64,000 nt of DNA from assembly GCA_964543795.1 (NCBI GenBank), contig CAZIZN010000020.1:1-64000 (forward strand), given 5' to 3'. Position numbers and translations under genes: made by a program. Source of the DNA: JACKIC01 sp964543795. Its GTDB lineage: Bacteria; Planctomycetota; UBA1135; UBA2386. Positions 51,631-60,118 of this stretch are shown here, piece by piece (positions within the stretch are counted from its first letter, which is position 1; every line of letters begins with the position of its first letter). The notes under the pieces are model-generated. The model was given only the letters and a program-made list of their open reading frames with translations, was not told the origin of the DNA and searched no databases.

Positions 51631-52230
51631 TCAGACGTCGGACACGAGCGCCACGGGAAGTTCGAGGGCGATCAGGATGCGCCCGTGGCCGTCGGTGTCG
51701 ACCTGGCAGGAGCCGTGGAACTCGGCGACGAAGGCGCGCAGCGTGGCCGAGCGCTCGCGCAGGTGTCTGACGCCGGCCGGGCAGATCGCCTCGACCTCGA
51801 GCAGCACGTTGTCGCCTTCGCGGCGCGTCGTGACCTCGACGTCGCTGCCGGCCTCGATCTGGGCGACCGCGAGCATGATCGCGCGCTGCACGGCGAACGC
51901 CACCTGCCCCGGCGTGGCGGCGATGCGCGGCAGGTCGGGGGCGATGCGCTGGCGGACCACGAGCGGCACCCCGACCTCGGTCGCGATCTGTTCGACGGCG
52001 CGCTGCACGATCGGATTGAGCGCGGCTTCCTCGACACGTTCGCCGGTGGCGACGAGGCTGGCGATCAGTTCCTGCAGTCGGGCGGCGGCGTCCTCGAACA
52101 CCCCGGCCGCGTCGAAGTCCTCCTCGTCGTCGCCGAGGTGCTGCAGCCGGAAGGCCTGTTCGTCGATGCGGCCGAGACACTGGCCGAGCAGCGAGGTGAT
52201 GCGCTCCAGGTCCGTCTCGCGGTGCGTCAT
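51631..52230 (-). CDS. Degenerate histidine-kinase ATPase-like protein
   Basis: A 199-residue protein. The first half (FEDAAARLQELIASLVATGERVEEAALNPIV) is helical and the second half resembles a HATPase_c fold (IAPDLPRIAATPGQVAFAVQRAIMLAV, then VEVEAICPAGVRHLRE and GHGRILIALELPV). I see no clear phosphorylatable histidine, N-box asparagine or G boxes, so it probably is not an active kinase. It follows parA by 53 bp on the same strand. Function unknown; a partner or regulator of ParA is a guess from position. Confidence 0.5.
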   Translation of the reverse strand: MTHRETDLERITSLLGQCLGRIDEQAFRLQHLGDDEEDFDAAGVFEDAAARLQELIASLVATGERVEEAALNPIVQRAVEQIATEVGVPLVVRQRIAPDLPRIAATPGQVAFAVQRAIMLAVAQIEAGSDVEVTTRREGDNVLLEVEAICPAGVRHLRERSATLRAFVAEFHGSCQVDTDGHGRILIALELPVALVSDV

Positions 52231-52283
52231 GACGCCGACGAGATCGGCTCGATCCCGGACCCGACCTGAGGCGAAATGCGACG

Positions 52284-53159
52284 TCAGGACCCGGCGGTGT
52301 CCGCCTCGTCGTCGGCGGGCGTCTCGCCGGCCGGGGGCGCGGCGGCGGGCGGTGCTGCAGGCGCGGCGGCGGGGGCGACCGTCGGCGGCGCCGCGCCGAT
52401 CATGGCGACGAACTCCGCCGCGAAGGTCTCGTAGTCCCTGGCGCCGTTGCTGTCGGGAGCGTGCTCGAAGATCGTACGGCCGAAGCTCGGCGCCTCCGCG
52501 AGCTTGACGTTGTTGCGGATGCGCGACCGCGCCAGCAGCTGGCCGAAATGGGTGTCGATCTCGCGCAACACCTCGCTGCTGAGGTTGGTGCGCGCGTCGA
52601 CCATGCACGGCAGCACGCAGCCGATGCGGAGCGCGGGGTTGAGCCGCTTCTGCACGAGCTGGATCACCTCGACGAGCTTGGCCATGCCCTGCAGCGAGAG
52701 GTACTCGGCCTGCATCGGGATCAGCACGTGGTCGGCGGCGACGAGCGCGTTGGCGCTGAGCACGCCGAGCGACGGCGGGCAGTCGAACAGCACGAAGTCG
52801 AAGTCCTTCGCCTGCCCGAACGCGTCGAGCGCCTCGCGCAGGATCGTCTCGCGGCCGATGCGGTTGGCCAGCACCTGCTCGACGCCGGCGAGCGACGTGT
52901 CGCTCGGCACCACGAACAGGCGGTCGACGCCGGTGGGTTGCACGAGATCCGCGAGCGGCTGGTCCTCGACGAGCAGGCTCGTCAGCGTGTGGCTCTCGAG
53001 GTCCGGCCGCTTGTCGACGTGGACCGTGAGGTTCGCCTGCGGGTCCATGTCGAGCAGCAGCACGCGGTAGCCCATTCGCGCCAGGGCGGCGCCGAGGTTG
53101 ACCGTCGTCGTCGTCTTGCCGACGCCGCCCTTCTGGTTGATGACCGCGATGCGTTGCAT
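52284..53159 (-). CDS. ParA/Soj-type chromosome partition ATPase, without an adjacent parB
   Basis: A 291-residue deviant-Walker ATPase: INQKGGVGKTTTTVNLG, LDMDPQANLTVH, DFVLFDCPPSLGVLSANAL and MQAEYLSLQGMAKL. ParA proteins dimerise on DNA with ATP and position chromosomes or other cargo. The C-terminus carries a Pro/Ala-rich disordered tail of about 40 residues. No parB follows; the next gene is the HATPase-like one. Located 3.3 kb upstream of dnaA, the usual neighbourhood for chromosomal parAB. It may also be a MinD/ParA-like cargo positioner. Confidence 0.85.
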   Translation of the reverse strand: MQRIAVINQKGGVGKTTTTVNLGAALARMGYRVLLLDMDPQANLTVHVDKRPDLESHTLTSLLVEDQPLADLVQPTGVDRLFVVPSDTSLAGVEQVLANRIGRETILREALDAFGQAKDFDFVLFDCPPSLGVLSANALVAADHVLIPMQAEYLSLQGMAKLVEVIQLVQKRLNPALRIGCVLPCMVDARTNLSSEVLREIDTHFGQLLARSRIRNNVKLAEAPSFGRTIFEHAPDSNGARDYETFAAEFVAMIGAAPPTVAPAAAPAAPPAAAPPAGETPADDEADTAGS

Positions 53160-53234
53160 GGGCGAACTCCGGGGCGCATGGTGCGGTCCGCCCGCGGCGC
53201 TGGCGAGGGTTTTCCCGACTCGGGCACCGGCGGC

Positions 53235-53948
53235 TCAGCCCAGCAGGGCGGCCAGGTCCCGCAGCGGCAGCGGCCCGTCGTGCACGAACGGCTCCCCGGC
53301 GGCGGCACCGATGCGGGCGCCGAACCAGCGGTCGCGCACCTCGGCGCGTTCGCGCACGTCGAGGCCGAGCACGAGGTGGCGGCGGTCGGGCGGTGCCAGC
53401 TGCGAGCGGTAGCAGCGCAGCACCTCGTCCTTGCGAGCGGCGACCGCGGCGACGTCGACGACGAGCGTGGGCTCGACGGGGCGATTGCCCGGGTAGCGCA
53501 GCAGCAGCCGCGGCCGGTGCGGTGCACCGAGATCGGGGCGGTGGTGCACGAGACCGGCGAGGAAATACGCGCGGTCGACGAGCTGGCCGACCGCGACGTG
53601 ATCGGGGTGTACGTCCACGGCGACGGGGGCGAGCAGGAGCCGCGGCCGCGCCGCACGCAGGGCGGCGACGAGCAGGTCGGTCGAAGCCGCGTCGACGACG
53701 ACCCGGGTGTCCGGCAGGCCGAGGTTCACGCGCTCCTGCACGCCGAGCTTCGCCGCCGCCGCGGCGGCTTCCGCGGCGCGTTCGGCGGCGGTGCCGCGCG
53801 AACCCATCTCGCCGCGCGTCACGTCGAGGATCGTCGCGGTGGATCCGCCGGCGACCGCCAGCAGGATCGTCCCCGCGGCGGCGATCTCCACGTCGTCCGG
53901 GTGCGGTCCGATCGCCAGCAGGGAACAGGGCTGCAGCGGCGCGTTCAC
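53235..53948 (-). CDS. bshB1: Bacillithiol biosynthesis deacetylase BshB1
   Basis: A 237-residue PIG-L-type zinc deacetylase that removes acetyl from GlcNAc-malate. Seen: LLAIGPHPDDVEIAAAGTI, TRGEMGSRG, ERVNLGLPDTR and the second zinc site DVHPDHVAVGQLV. The start is the GTG at 53948, overlapping the TGA of bshC (GTGA). The pathway order is then bshA, bshB1, bshC in function, while the genes run pyrF-bshC-bshB1. Confidence 0.93.
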   Translation of the reverse strand: MNAPLQPCSLLAIGPHPDDVEIAAAGTILLAVAGGSTATILDVTRGEMGSRGTAAERAAEAAAAAAKLGVQERVNLGLPDTRVVVDAASTDLLVAALRAARPRLLLAPVAVDVHPDHVAVGQLVDRAYFLAGLVHHRPDLGAPHRPRLLLRYPGNRPVEPTLVVDVAAVAARKDEVLRCYRSQLAPPDRRHLVLGLDVRERAEVRDRWFGARIGAAAGEPFVHDGPLPLRDLAALLG

Positions 53949-55498
53949 AGTTCGACGATGCCGTGCTCGATGCGGAACGGATCGGCCGCGGCGACCAGAC
54001 GTTCGGCCAGGTCGGGACCGTAGGTGTTGAGGAAGGAGAGCGGGCCGAGCACGCGCTCCTGGAATCGTTGGCGCGGGCGCAGCGAACTGCACAGACGCCG
54101 GAGCTGGCGGATGCCGGTGCCCTCGCGGTTCTGCCGCGCGTTGCGCACCTTCTGCTGCAGTCGTTCGAGCTCCTCGACGATCTTCGTGCGAGCGCGATCG
54201 AGCGCGCCGAGCATCGAGGCGTCGAGTGCCACGAGGCGCTGGCCGATGGTGTCGAGGTCGCCGCGCAGGCGGCTCGTCACGTCGTCGATGGTGTCCTCGA
54301 CGTCGCTGCCCTGGGCGTTCTGCAGCAGCCGTTCGGCCAGCTTCTCGGGCGAGACGTCGAGGTCGGGCAGGTCCAGCGAGAAGCGGGTCAGCAGCCGCTG
54401 CATCGACGGCTCGACGAGGGTCAGCGAGGCGCGCGGCACGAACACCGGTTGCGGCACGCCGAGCAGGCGGTAGAGCGGCGCGACGGTGGCCAGGTAGGCG
54501 AGTTCTCCGGGTCCGACCACGAACGCGATCGTCGGCAGGCACGCGTCCTGCCACAGCGGCCGCAGCAGCACGCCCGGACTCAGGTCCTGCGGGCGGCCGG
54601 CCGCCTCGCCGTCGGCCAGCGGTTCGCGGTGGCCGCCGGTCAGCTCGAACATCATCGTCGTCGCGGGGTCGATCGTGACGTCGATGCCGACGTCGCCCAG
54701 TTCGTCGGTCGTCTGCTTGACCTTGTCGCGGATCTCGTTGGCCTTGCCCCACCAGCGCAGCAACGGATCGAACGCCTCGGCGGGCAGGTCGCGCGGCTCG
54801 ATCACGAGCAGGCCGTGCGCACCGAACAACTCGAACAGGATGCGCGTCTGCTGGTCGCCGAGCGTCTCGCTGGGCCGGCGCGGGCGGCACATGGCGAGCA
54901 CCCATTCGCGGAACTCCGTCGCGGGCAACAGCGGGTCGATCTCGGCGATCAGCTTGTCGAGGTCGCGGCCGACCTCGATCGTGCGCAGCGCTTCGCTGGT
55001 GCGGTCGATCTCGAGGCGGAAGCGCTGCACGTCGCTCGACTGGTTGACGAGGAACAGCCGGTTCGCCTCGTCGAGGTCGTGGTCGTCGCTGTGGTTCCAG
55101 AACAGCGGCACGACGCGCGGGCCCTCCCCCGAGGCGTTGATCTCGCGGCAGAGCCGGATCGCGGTCGCCGCCTTGATCACGGTGAACAGGGGCCCCCCCA
55201 TGAGTCCGGGCTGCTGGCCGGTGACGACGACGTGCACGTGCGCGTCGAGCAGGCGGGCGGCGTTGGCGTGGACCTCGGCCGGCGCGCCGTGCCGCTCGGC
55301 ATAGGCGTGCAGCGCCTGCACGAGCTTGTCGCGGGGCAGCAGCCGGCCCGCACCCGAGGGCGCGCGTTTGAGCAGTTCGGCGACCGAGCGCGCCCGCATG
55401 CCGAGGAACGAGCCGAGGTCGCGGTCGTCTTCGAGGAACCGCTGGTGCACCTCGGAGGTGCCCAGCCGACGGAAGGAGATGTGGCGCGACGCGGTCAT
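53945..55498 (-). CDS. bshC: Putative cysteine ligase of bacillithiol synthesis
   Basis: A 517-residue BshC, which adds cysteine to glucosaminyl-malate to complete bacillithiol, the low-molecular-weight thiol of the cell. Features: SFRRLGTSEVHQRFLEDDRDL near the start, VVTGQQPGLMGGPLFTVIKA with the Rossmann fold, FWNHSDDHDLDEANRLFL, and a long coiled coil (around residues 410-470) with TIGQRLVALDASMLGAL and LQQKVRNARQ, as in Bacillus BshC. Its ATG at 55498 overlaps the pyrF stop (ATGA). Confidence 0.92.
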   Translation of the reverse strand: MTASRHISFRRLGTSEVHQRFLEDDRDLGSFLGMRARSVAELLKRAPSGAGRLLPRDKLVQALHAYAERHGAPAEVHANAARLLDAHVHVVVTGQQPGLMGGPLFTVIKAATAIRLCREINASGEGPRVVPLFWNHSDDHDLDEANRLFLVNQSSDVQRFRLEIDRTSEALRTIEVGRDLDKLIAEIDPLLPATEFREWVLAMCRPRRPSETLGDQQTRILFELFGAHGLLVIEPRDLPAEAFDPLLRWWGKANEIRDKVKQTTDELGDVGIDVTIDPATTMMFELTGGHREPLADGEAAGRPQDLSPGVLLRPLWQDACLPTIAFVVGPGELAYLATVAPLYRLLGVPQPVFVPRASLTLVEPSMQRLLTRFSLDLPDLDVSPEKLAERLLQNAQGSDVEDTIDDVTSRLRGDLDTIGQRLVALDASMLGALDRARTKIVEELERLQQKVRNARQNREGTGIRQLRRLCSSLRPRQRFQERVLGPLSFLNTYGPDLAERLVAAADPFRIEHGIVEL

Positions 55499-56364
55499 CG
55501 TTTCCTCGCAGCAGCGACGGCCTTGCACTCGGCGGCGAAGGTCGCCGCGGCCGCCTCGACGCGGCCGAGCCAGTCGGGGTCCTCGGGTGCGAACGCCTGC
55601 ATCACGCCGCGGCTCTGGTTGACGAGCGCGCCGAGGCCCCGTTCGTCGAACGCGGCGGCGAGGTCACCGACCGAGGCGCCTTGCGCCCCGACGCCGGGCA
55701 GCAGGAGCCAGGCGTGCGGCAGCAGGGCGCGCAGCCGCGCCAGCTCGGCGGGCCAGGTGGCACCGACCACCGCGCCGACCGGCGAATAGCCTTCGGCGCG
55801 CGGCAGGTCGGCACCCCAGCGGGTCACGGCCCGGGCGACGACGTCGCAGAGCGCGCGGCCGTCGACCTGCAGGTCCTGGAAGTCGCGCGCGCCCGGGTTG
55901 CTCGTGCGCACCAGCACGAACACCGCCTTGCCGCCGCGCTCGGGTCGGCAGGGCCCCAGGAACGGCTCGATCGAGTCGCCGCCCAGGTAGGGGTGCAGCG
56001 TCACCGCGTCGGCCATCGCGAAGTGACCCTCGGCGTAGGCGAGAGCGGTGCTGCCGATGTCGCCCCGCTTGACGTCGCCGATCACCAGCAGCCCGTGTTC
56101 GCGAGCCAGCGCGCAGGTCGCCTCGTAGGCACGGTAGCCGTCGCTGCCGTGGCACTCGAAGAAGGCGATGTTCGGCTTCACGCACGGGGCGTGGCGCGCG
56201 ATCGCCGGCAGGGTTCGCCGGTAGAACTCGACGATGCGCTCGGCCGGTGCGGCGCCGGCCGCGAGGCCGTGCGGCAGCGCATCGAGACGTGGATCCAACC
56301 CGACGACGATCGGCGCCTGTCCGCGAAGGACGCGTTCGGCGATCGCTGCAACGAAGCTCGACAT
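55495..56364 (-). CDS. pyrF: Orotidine 5'-phosphate decarboxylase (type 2)
   Basis: A 289-residue PyrF of the longer type-2 subfamily, converting OMP to UMP. Catalytic loop VIGDVKRGDIGSTALAY holds the Asp-x-Lys-x-x-Asp set; PIVVGLDPRLDALP and CVKPNIAFFECHGSDG lie before it, and LPGVGAQGASVGDL binds phosphate near the end. The start at MSSFVAAIAERV follows an in-frame arginine-rich stretch that I exclude. First gene of the pyrF-bshC-bshB1 operon; divergent from the transhydrogenase genes by 134 bp. Confidence 0.93.
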   Translation of the reverse strand: MSSFVAAIAERVLRGQAPIVVGLDPRLDALPHGLAAGAAPAERIVEFYRRTLPAIARHAPCVKPNIAFFECHGSDGYRAYEATCALAREHGLLVIGDVKRGDIGSTALAYAEGHFAMADAVTLHPYLGGDSIEPFLGPCRPERGGKAVFVLVRTSNPGARDFQDLQVDGRALCDVVARAVTRWGADLPRAEGYSPVGAVVGATWPAELARLRALLPHAWLLLPGVGAQGASVGDLAAAFDERGLGALVNQSRGVMQAFAPEDPDWLGRVEAAAATFAAECKAVAAARKR

Positions 56365-56498
56365 CGAGGCGGGAAGCCTAGCGGACACGGCCGCCGAACG
56401 AAGCCGCATGTGGTGCGTCGCTACGCCGGTTTCCGGGTGGTATCGCACCGTCCGGTTTGATTCTCTTTCTCCCTTCGTTCCCAAGCGAGGCAGACCCC

Positions 56499-57650
56499 AT
56501 GGCAGTGATCTTCGTGCCCAAGGAGACGGATCCGGGCGAGACGCGCGTCAGCGCGATTCCCGAGACCGTCAAAGGCATGGTGAAACTCGGGCTCGAGGTG
56601 CAGTTCGAGCGCGGCGCCGGCTCGGCAGCCGGATTCCCCGATGCGGACTACGAGGCGGCCGGCGCCGTGCCGGTGGACGCCGGCGCGCGTGCGGCGGCGG
56701 ACCTCGTGCTCGGCATCCAGGCGCCGACTCCCGAGCAGGCCAGGGCGCAGCGCGCGGGGTCGATCCTGATCTGCACCCTGACCCCGGGACTGCGGCTGCC
56801 GACGATCGCGGCACTGCGCGACGCGAAGGTGTCGGCGATGGGGCTCGAGTTCATGCCTCGCATCACGCGCGCCCAGAAGATGGACATCCTCAGCTCGCAG
56901 GCCACCTGCGGCGGCTACCAGGCGGTGCTGCTCGCCGCGGTGCACCTGCCGAAGATGTTCCCGCTGATGATGACGGCGGCGGGCACGCTGACCCCCGCGC
57001 GCGTGCTCGTGCTCGGCGCGGGCGTCGCGGGCCTGCAGGCGATCTCGACCGCGAAGAAGCTCGGTGCGGTCGTCGAGGCCAACGACATCCGTCCGGCCGT
57101 CAAGGAGCAGGTCGAGTCGCTCGGCGCCAAGTTCGTCGACACCGGTGCGCCGCCGGACGCCGAGACGAAGGGCGGCTACGCGAAGGAAGCGTCGGCCGAG
57201 TTCCTGAAGAAGCAGCGCGAGATCCTGACGACGCACATCGGTCAGGCCGACGTGCTGATCACGACGGCGCTGGTGCCCGGCAAGAAGGCGCCGGTGCTGG
57301 TCACGGCCGAGATGCGCAAGGCCATGAAGCCCGGCTCGGTGATCGTCGACATGGCGGCCGCCATGGGCGGCAACGTCGAGGGCACGGTGCCCGGCCAGCG
57401 GGTCGTCGTCGACGGCGTGCAGATCCTGGGCGACCTCAACCTGCCGGCGCAGTGTCCGGCCGACGCCTCGCGCATGTATGCGCGCAACGTACTCGCCTTC
57501 CTGGGCGAGTTCGTCAAGGAGGGCAAGCCGAACGTCGCCCTGGACAACGAGATCCTCGGCGCCGTCACGATCGTCCACGACGGCGTCGTCCGTCACGAAC
57601 CGACGGCGCAGGCGCTGGCCGCGCCGGGTTCCGGGCAAGGGGGGAACTGA
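56499..57650 (+). CDS. pntAA: NAD(P) transhydrogenase, NAD-binding subunit (alpha part 1)
   Basis: A 383-residue alpha-1 subunit of the proton-translocating transhydrogenase, cytoplasmic NAD(H)-binding dI. Seen: VIFVPKETDPGETRVSAIPE, FERGAGSAAGF, QATCGGYQAVLLAA, the NAD-binding Rossmann loop VLVLGAGVAGLQAISTAK and the dI signature RPAVKEQVESLGAKFVD. The alpha subunit is split: membrane part in pntAB. The start MAVIFVPKE follows CGAGGCAGACCCC. The complex uses the proton gradient to reduce NADP+ with NADH. Confidence 0.94.
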   Translation: MAVIFVPKETDPGETRVSAIPETVKGMVKLGLEVQFERGAGSAAGFPDADYEAAGAVPVDAGARAAADLVLGIQAPTPEQARAQRAGSILICTLTPGLRLPTIAALRDAKVSAMGLEFMPRITRAQKMDILSSQATCGGYQAVLLAAVHLPKMFPLMMTAAGTLTPARVLVLGAGVAGLQAISTAKKLGAVVEANDIRPAVKEQVESLGAKFVDTGAPPDAETKGGYAKEASAEFLKKQREILTTHIGQADVLITTALVPGKKAPVLVTAEMRKAMKPGSVIVDMAAAMGGNVEGTVPGQRVVVDGVQILGDLNLPAQCPADASRMYARNVLAFLGEFVKEGKPNVALDNEILGAVTIVHDGVVRHEPTAQALAAPGSGQGGN

Positions 57651-57653
57651 CCG

Positions 57654-57938
57654 ATGGAAGCCTACTTCACGTTCATCTTCATCTTCGCGATCGCCGCGCT
57701 GCTCGGCTTCGAGCTGATCACCAAGGTCCCGCCGACGCTGCACACGCCGCTGATGTCGGGCTCCAACGCGATCTCGGGCATCACCATCGTCGGTGCGATC
57801 GCGTGTGCGCAGACGGGGCAGGGTTTCCTGTCGCAGGCCCTGGCGTTCCTCGCGATCGCGTTCGCGAGCATCAACGTCGTCGGCGGCTACCTGGTGACCG
57901 ACCGCATGCTGGCCTCGTTCAAGAAGAAGGAGAAGTAG
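57654..57938 (+). CDS. pntAB: NAD(P) transhydrogenase, small membrane subunit (alpha part 2)
   Basis: A 94-residue membrane protein with three helices (TFIFIFAIAALLGFELI; LMSGSNAISGITIVGAIA; ALAFLAIAFASINVVGGYLV), the dII half of alpha. It begins 3 bp after the pntAA stop and ends 1 bp before the GTG of pntB, so the three genes form one operon. The VTDRMLASFKKKEK tail is typical. Confidence 0.93.
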   Translation: MEAYFTFIFIFAIAALLGFELITKVPPTLHTPLMSGSNAISGITIVGAIACAQTGQGFLSQALAFLAIAFASINVVGGYLVTDRMLASFKKKEK

Positions 57939-57939
57939 C

Positions 57940-59334
57940 GTGGTCTACCTCTACCTGCTCGCGACGCTGCTGTTCGTCTTCGGCATCAAGCGGCTGACCA
58001 GCGTCAAGACCTGTCAGCGCGGCAACCGGCTGTCCGAACTCGGCATGCTGGTCGCCGTCGTCACGGTGCTGCTGATCGGCACCGGCGTGAACTGGGGCGT
58101 CGTCGTCGCCGGCATGCTGGTCGGCGGCGGACTGGGCGCGGTCATCGCCAAGCGCACCCCGACCACGCAGATGCCCGAGATGGTCGCCGCGCTCAACGGC
58201 TTCGGCGGCGTCGCCTCGGCGCTCGTGGCGATGGCGGAGCTGCTGCTCAACCCGATGCTCAAGCTCGACGGCGTGGCGCTGGGCGATCTGGGCATCGTCG
58301 ACGCCGTCGCCTTCCCGGCGACGATCATCGTCGGCATGGTGACCTTGACCGGGAGCTTCGTCGCCTACGGCAAGCTGTCCGGCAAGAAGCTCTCGCACCC
58401 GCTGCAGGGGTCGCAGCGCCACTACCTGCACGTGGCACTCGGCCTCGCGGCGATCGGCTGCGCGACCTGGATGGCGCTCACCGGCAACCACGCGATGACG
58501 ACGGTGGCGGTGATCCTGCTCGCGGTCGTGGCGGCGGTGCTCGGCGTGTTCCTCGTCATGCCGATCGGCGGCGCGGACATGCCGGTCGTCGTGTCGCTGC
58601 TCAACAGCTACTCGGGCGTCGCCGCGTCGTTCGCCGGCTTCGTCACCAAGCAGCCGTTGCTGATCGTCGTCGGTGCCTTGGTCGGCGCATCGGGCCTGAT
58701 CCTCACGCAGATCATGTGCAAGGCGATGAACCGTTCGCTCGCCAACGTGCTGCTCGGCGGCATGGGCGAGGACGTCGTCGCCAAGGACGCGAAGGACTAC
58801 AAGACGATCAAGTCGGCGGGCGCCGAGGAGGTCGCGATGCTGCTCGACGGCGCGTCGTCGGTGATCTTCGTGCCGGGCTACGGCCTCGCGGTCGCGCAGG
58901 CGCAGCACGTCGTGCGCGAACTCGCCGACCTGCTGCAGAAGCGCGGCTGCAACGTGCGCTACGCGATCCACCCGGTCGCGGGCCGCATGCCCGGTCACAT
59001 GAACGTGCTGCTCGCCGAGTCCGACGTGCCCTACGACCAGCTCTGGGAGATGGACCGCATCAACAGCGACTTCAAGAACACCGACGTCGTGATCGTCGTC
59101 GGCGCCAACGACGTGGTGAATCCGGCGGCGCGGCTGCCCACCGGCCCGATCGCCGGCATGCCGATCCTCGACGTCGACCAGGCCCGCACCGTCGTCGTCA
59201 TCAAGCGTTCGCTCGCGCCCGGTTACGCCGGCATCAAGAACCCGCTGTTCGAGGCCGAGAACACGCTGATGGTCTTCCTCGACGCCAAGGAGGCGCTCGA
59301 GGCGATGGTCAAGGAAGTGAAGGAGCTCAAGTAG
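57940..59334 (+). CDS. pntB: NAD(P) transhydrogenase, NADP-binding subunit beta
   Basis: A 464-residue beta subunit: an N-terminal membrane part of about 280 residues with multiple helices (VTVLLIGTGVNWGVVVAGML) and the C-terminal NADP(H)-binding dIII. In dIII, VIFVPGYGLAVAQAQHVVRE and VVIVVGANDVVNPAAR are the conserved NADP site. Start is GTG at 57940. Ends 79 bp before the SWIM gene's convergent stop. It completes the transhydrogenase operon. Confidence 0.95.
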   Translation: MVYLYLLATLLFVFGIKRLTSVKTCQRGNRLSELGMLVAVVTVLLIGTGVNWGVVVAGMLVGGGLGAVIAKRTPTTQMPEMVAALNGFGGVASALVAMAELLLNPMLKLDGVALGDLGIVDAVAFPATIIVGMVTLTGSFVAYGKLSGKKLSHPLQGSQRHYLHVALGLAAIGCATWMALTGNHAMTTVAVILLAVVAAVLGVFLVMPIGGADMPVVVSLLNSYSGVAASFAGFVTKQPLLIVVGALVGASGLILTQIMCKAMNRSLANVLLGGMGEDVVAKDAKDYKTIKSAGAEEVAMLLDGASSVIFVPGYGLAVAQAQHVVRELADLLQKRGCNVRYAIHPVAGRMPGHMNVLLAESDVPYDQLWEMDRINSDFKNTDVVIVVGANDVVNPAARLPTGPIAGMPILDVDQARTVVVIKRSLAPGYAGIKNPLFEAENTLMVFLDAKEALEAMVKEVKELK

Positions 59335-59413
59335 CGCGCGGCGCGGCGGCCGGGGGCGCTGCGACCGGCCGTGCAGCCGAATGGTCGTGGAACGAACCTG
59401 GTTCGGTACGCAA

Positions 59414-60118
59414 CTACTTCGGGGTGGAGAGGTGCTGCAGGGCCTGCAAGGCCGCGGCGGCGAGGCGCGGGGAGATCTCGCCGGTGAGCCAGCGCACCTG
59501 GGCCGGCGAGAGGCTCTGGCCGAGGTCGGCGTCCTCGGCGTCGGGGTAGAGCACGGGTTCCTCCGGCACGCCGAACGCGAGCGGCGGCAGGTCCAGTTCG
59601 GCCTTCGTCTGGTGGACCTTGGCCAGCAGGTCCTGCAGGTCGAGGCCGCGCAACAGCAACAACTCCCACGGTCGTTCGTCGAGCCGCCGCGCGCAGAGCT
59701 CGTGCAGCGCCAGCACGTGCCGGCAGGGCTTCTCGGGCAGGTCGCACGAGCAGCCGAAGGTGACGCTGCGGCCTTCCGGGAACAGCGGTTCGCCGACGAT
59801 GCGCGCGACGAGGCGGTCGAACGAGCGCGGCACGCGGCCGGCTTCGAGCGCTTCGACGATCGACTTGCTGCGGCGCAGCACCCGGACCAGCGTCGGCCAG
59901 TCCTTCTGCGGCAGCGTGCGGATCTGCAGCGAGACTTCGTGGATCGAACCCATCGATCCCTCCATCTCGACGCGGATCGAACCGGCGCGGATGCGCACCA
60001 TCGGCTTGCGCACGCTCGGCAGCGCCTCGAGCGCGGCGGCGAGCCGCTGGTCGTCGACGCCTCGCGTCGCCTCGCGTCGCCACCGCGCGCCCAGGGAGAC
60101 GGTCTTGCGCTCGATCAC
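59414..60118 (-). CDS. SWIM zinc-finger protein, partner of the SNF2 ATPase
   Basis: A 234-residue protein. The SWIM motif is CxCx6CxH: Cys123, Cys125, Cys132 and His134 in GCSCDLPEKPCRH. SWIM domains bind zinc and take part in DNA or protein contacts. Residues 50-110 contain a beta-rich segment. The GTG start at 60118 overlaps the SNF2 stop (GTGA), so the two are made together. SWIM/SNF2 pairs are a known bacterial arrangement whose role is not settled. Confidence 0.85.
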   Translation of the reverse strand: MIERKTVSLGARWRREATRGVDDQRLAAALEALPSVRKPMVRIRAGSIRVEMEGSMGSIHEVSLQIRTLPQKDWPTLVRVLRRSKSIVEALEAGRVPRSFDRLVARIVGEPLFPEGRSVTFGCSCDLPEKPCRHVLALHELCARRLDERPWELLLLRGLDLQDLLAKVHQTKAELDLPPLAFGVPEEPVLYPDAEDADLGQSLSPAQVRWLTGEISPRLAAAALQALQHLSTPK

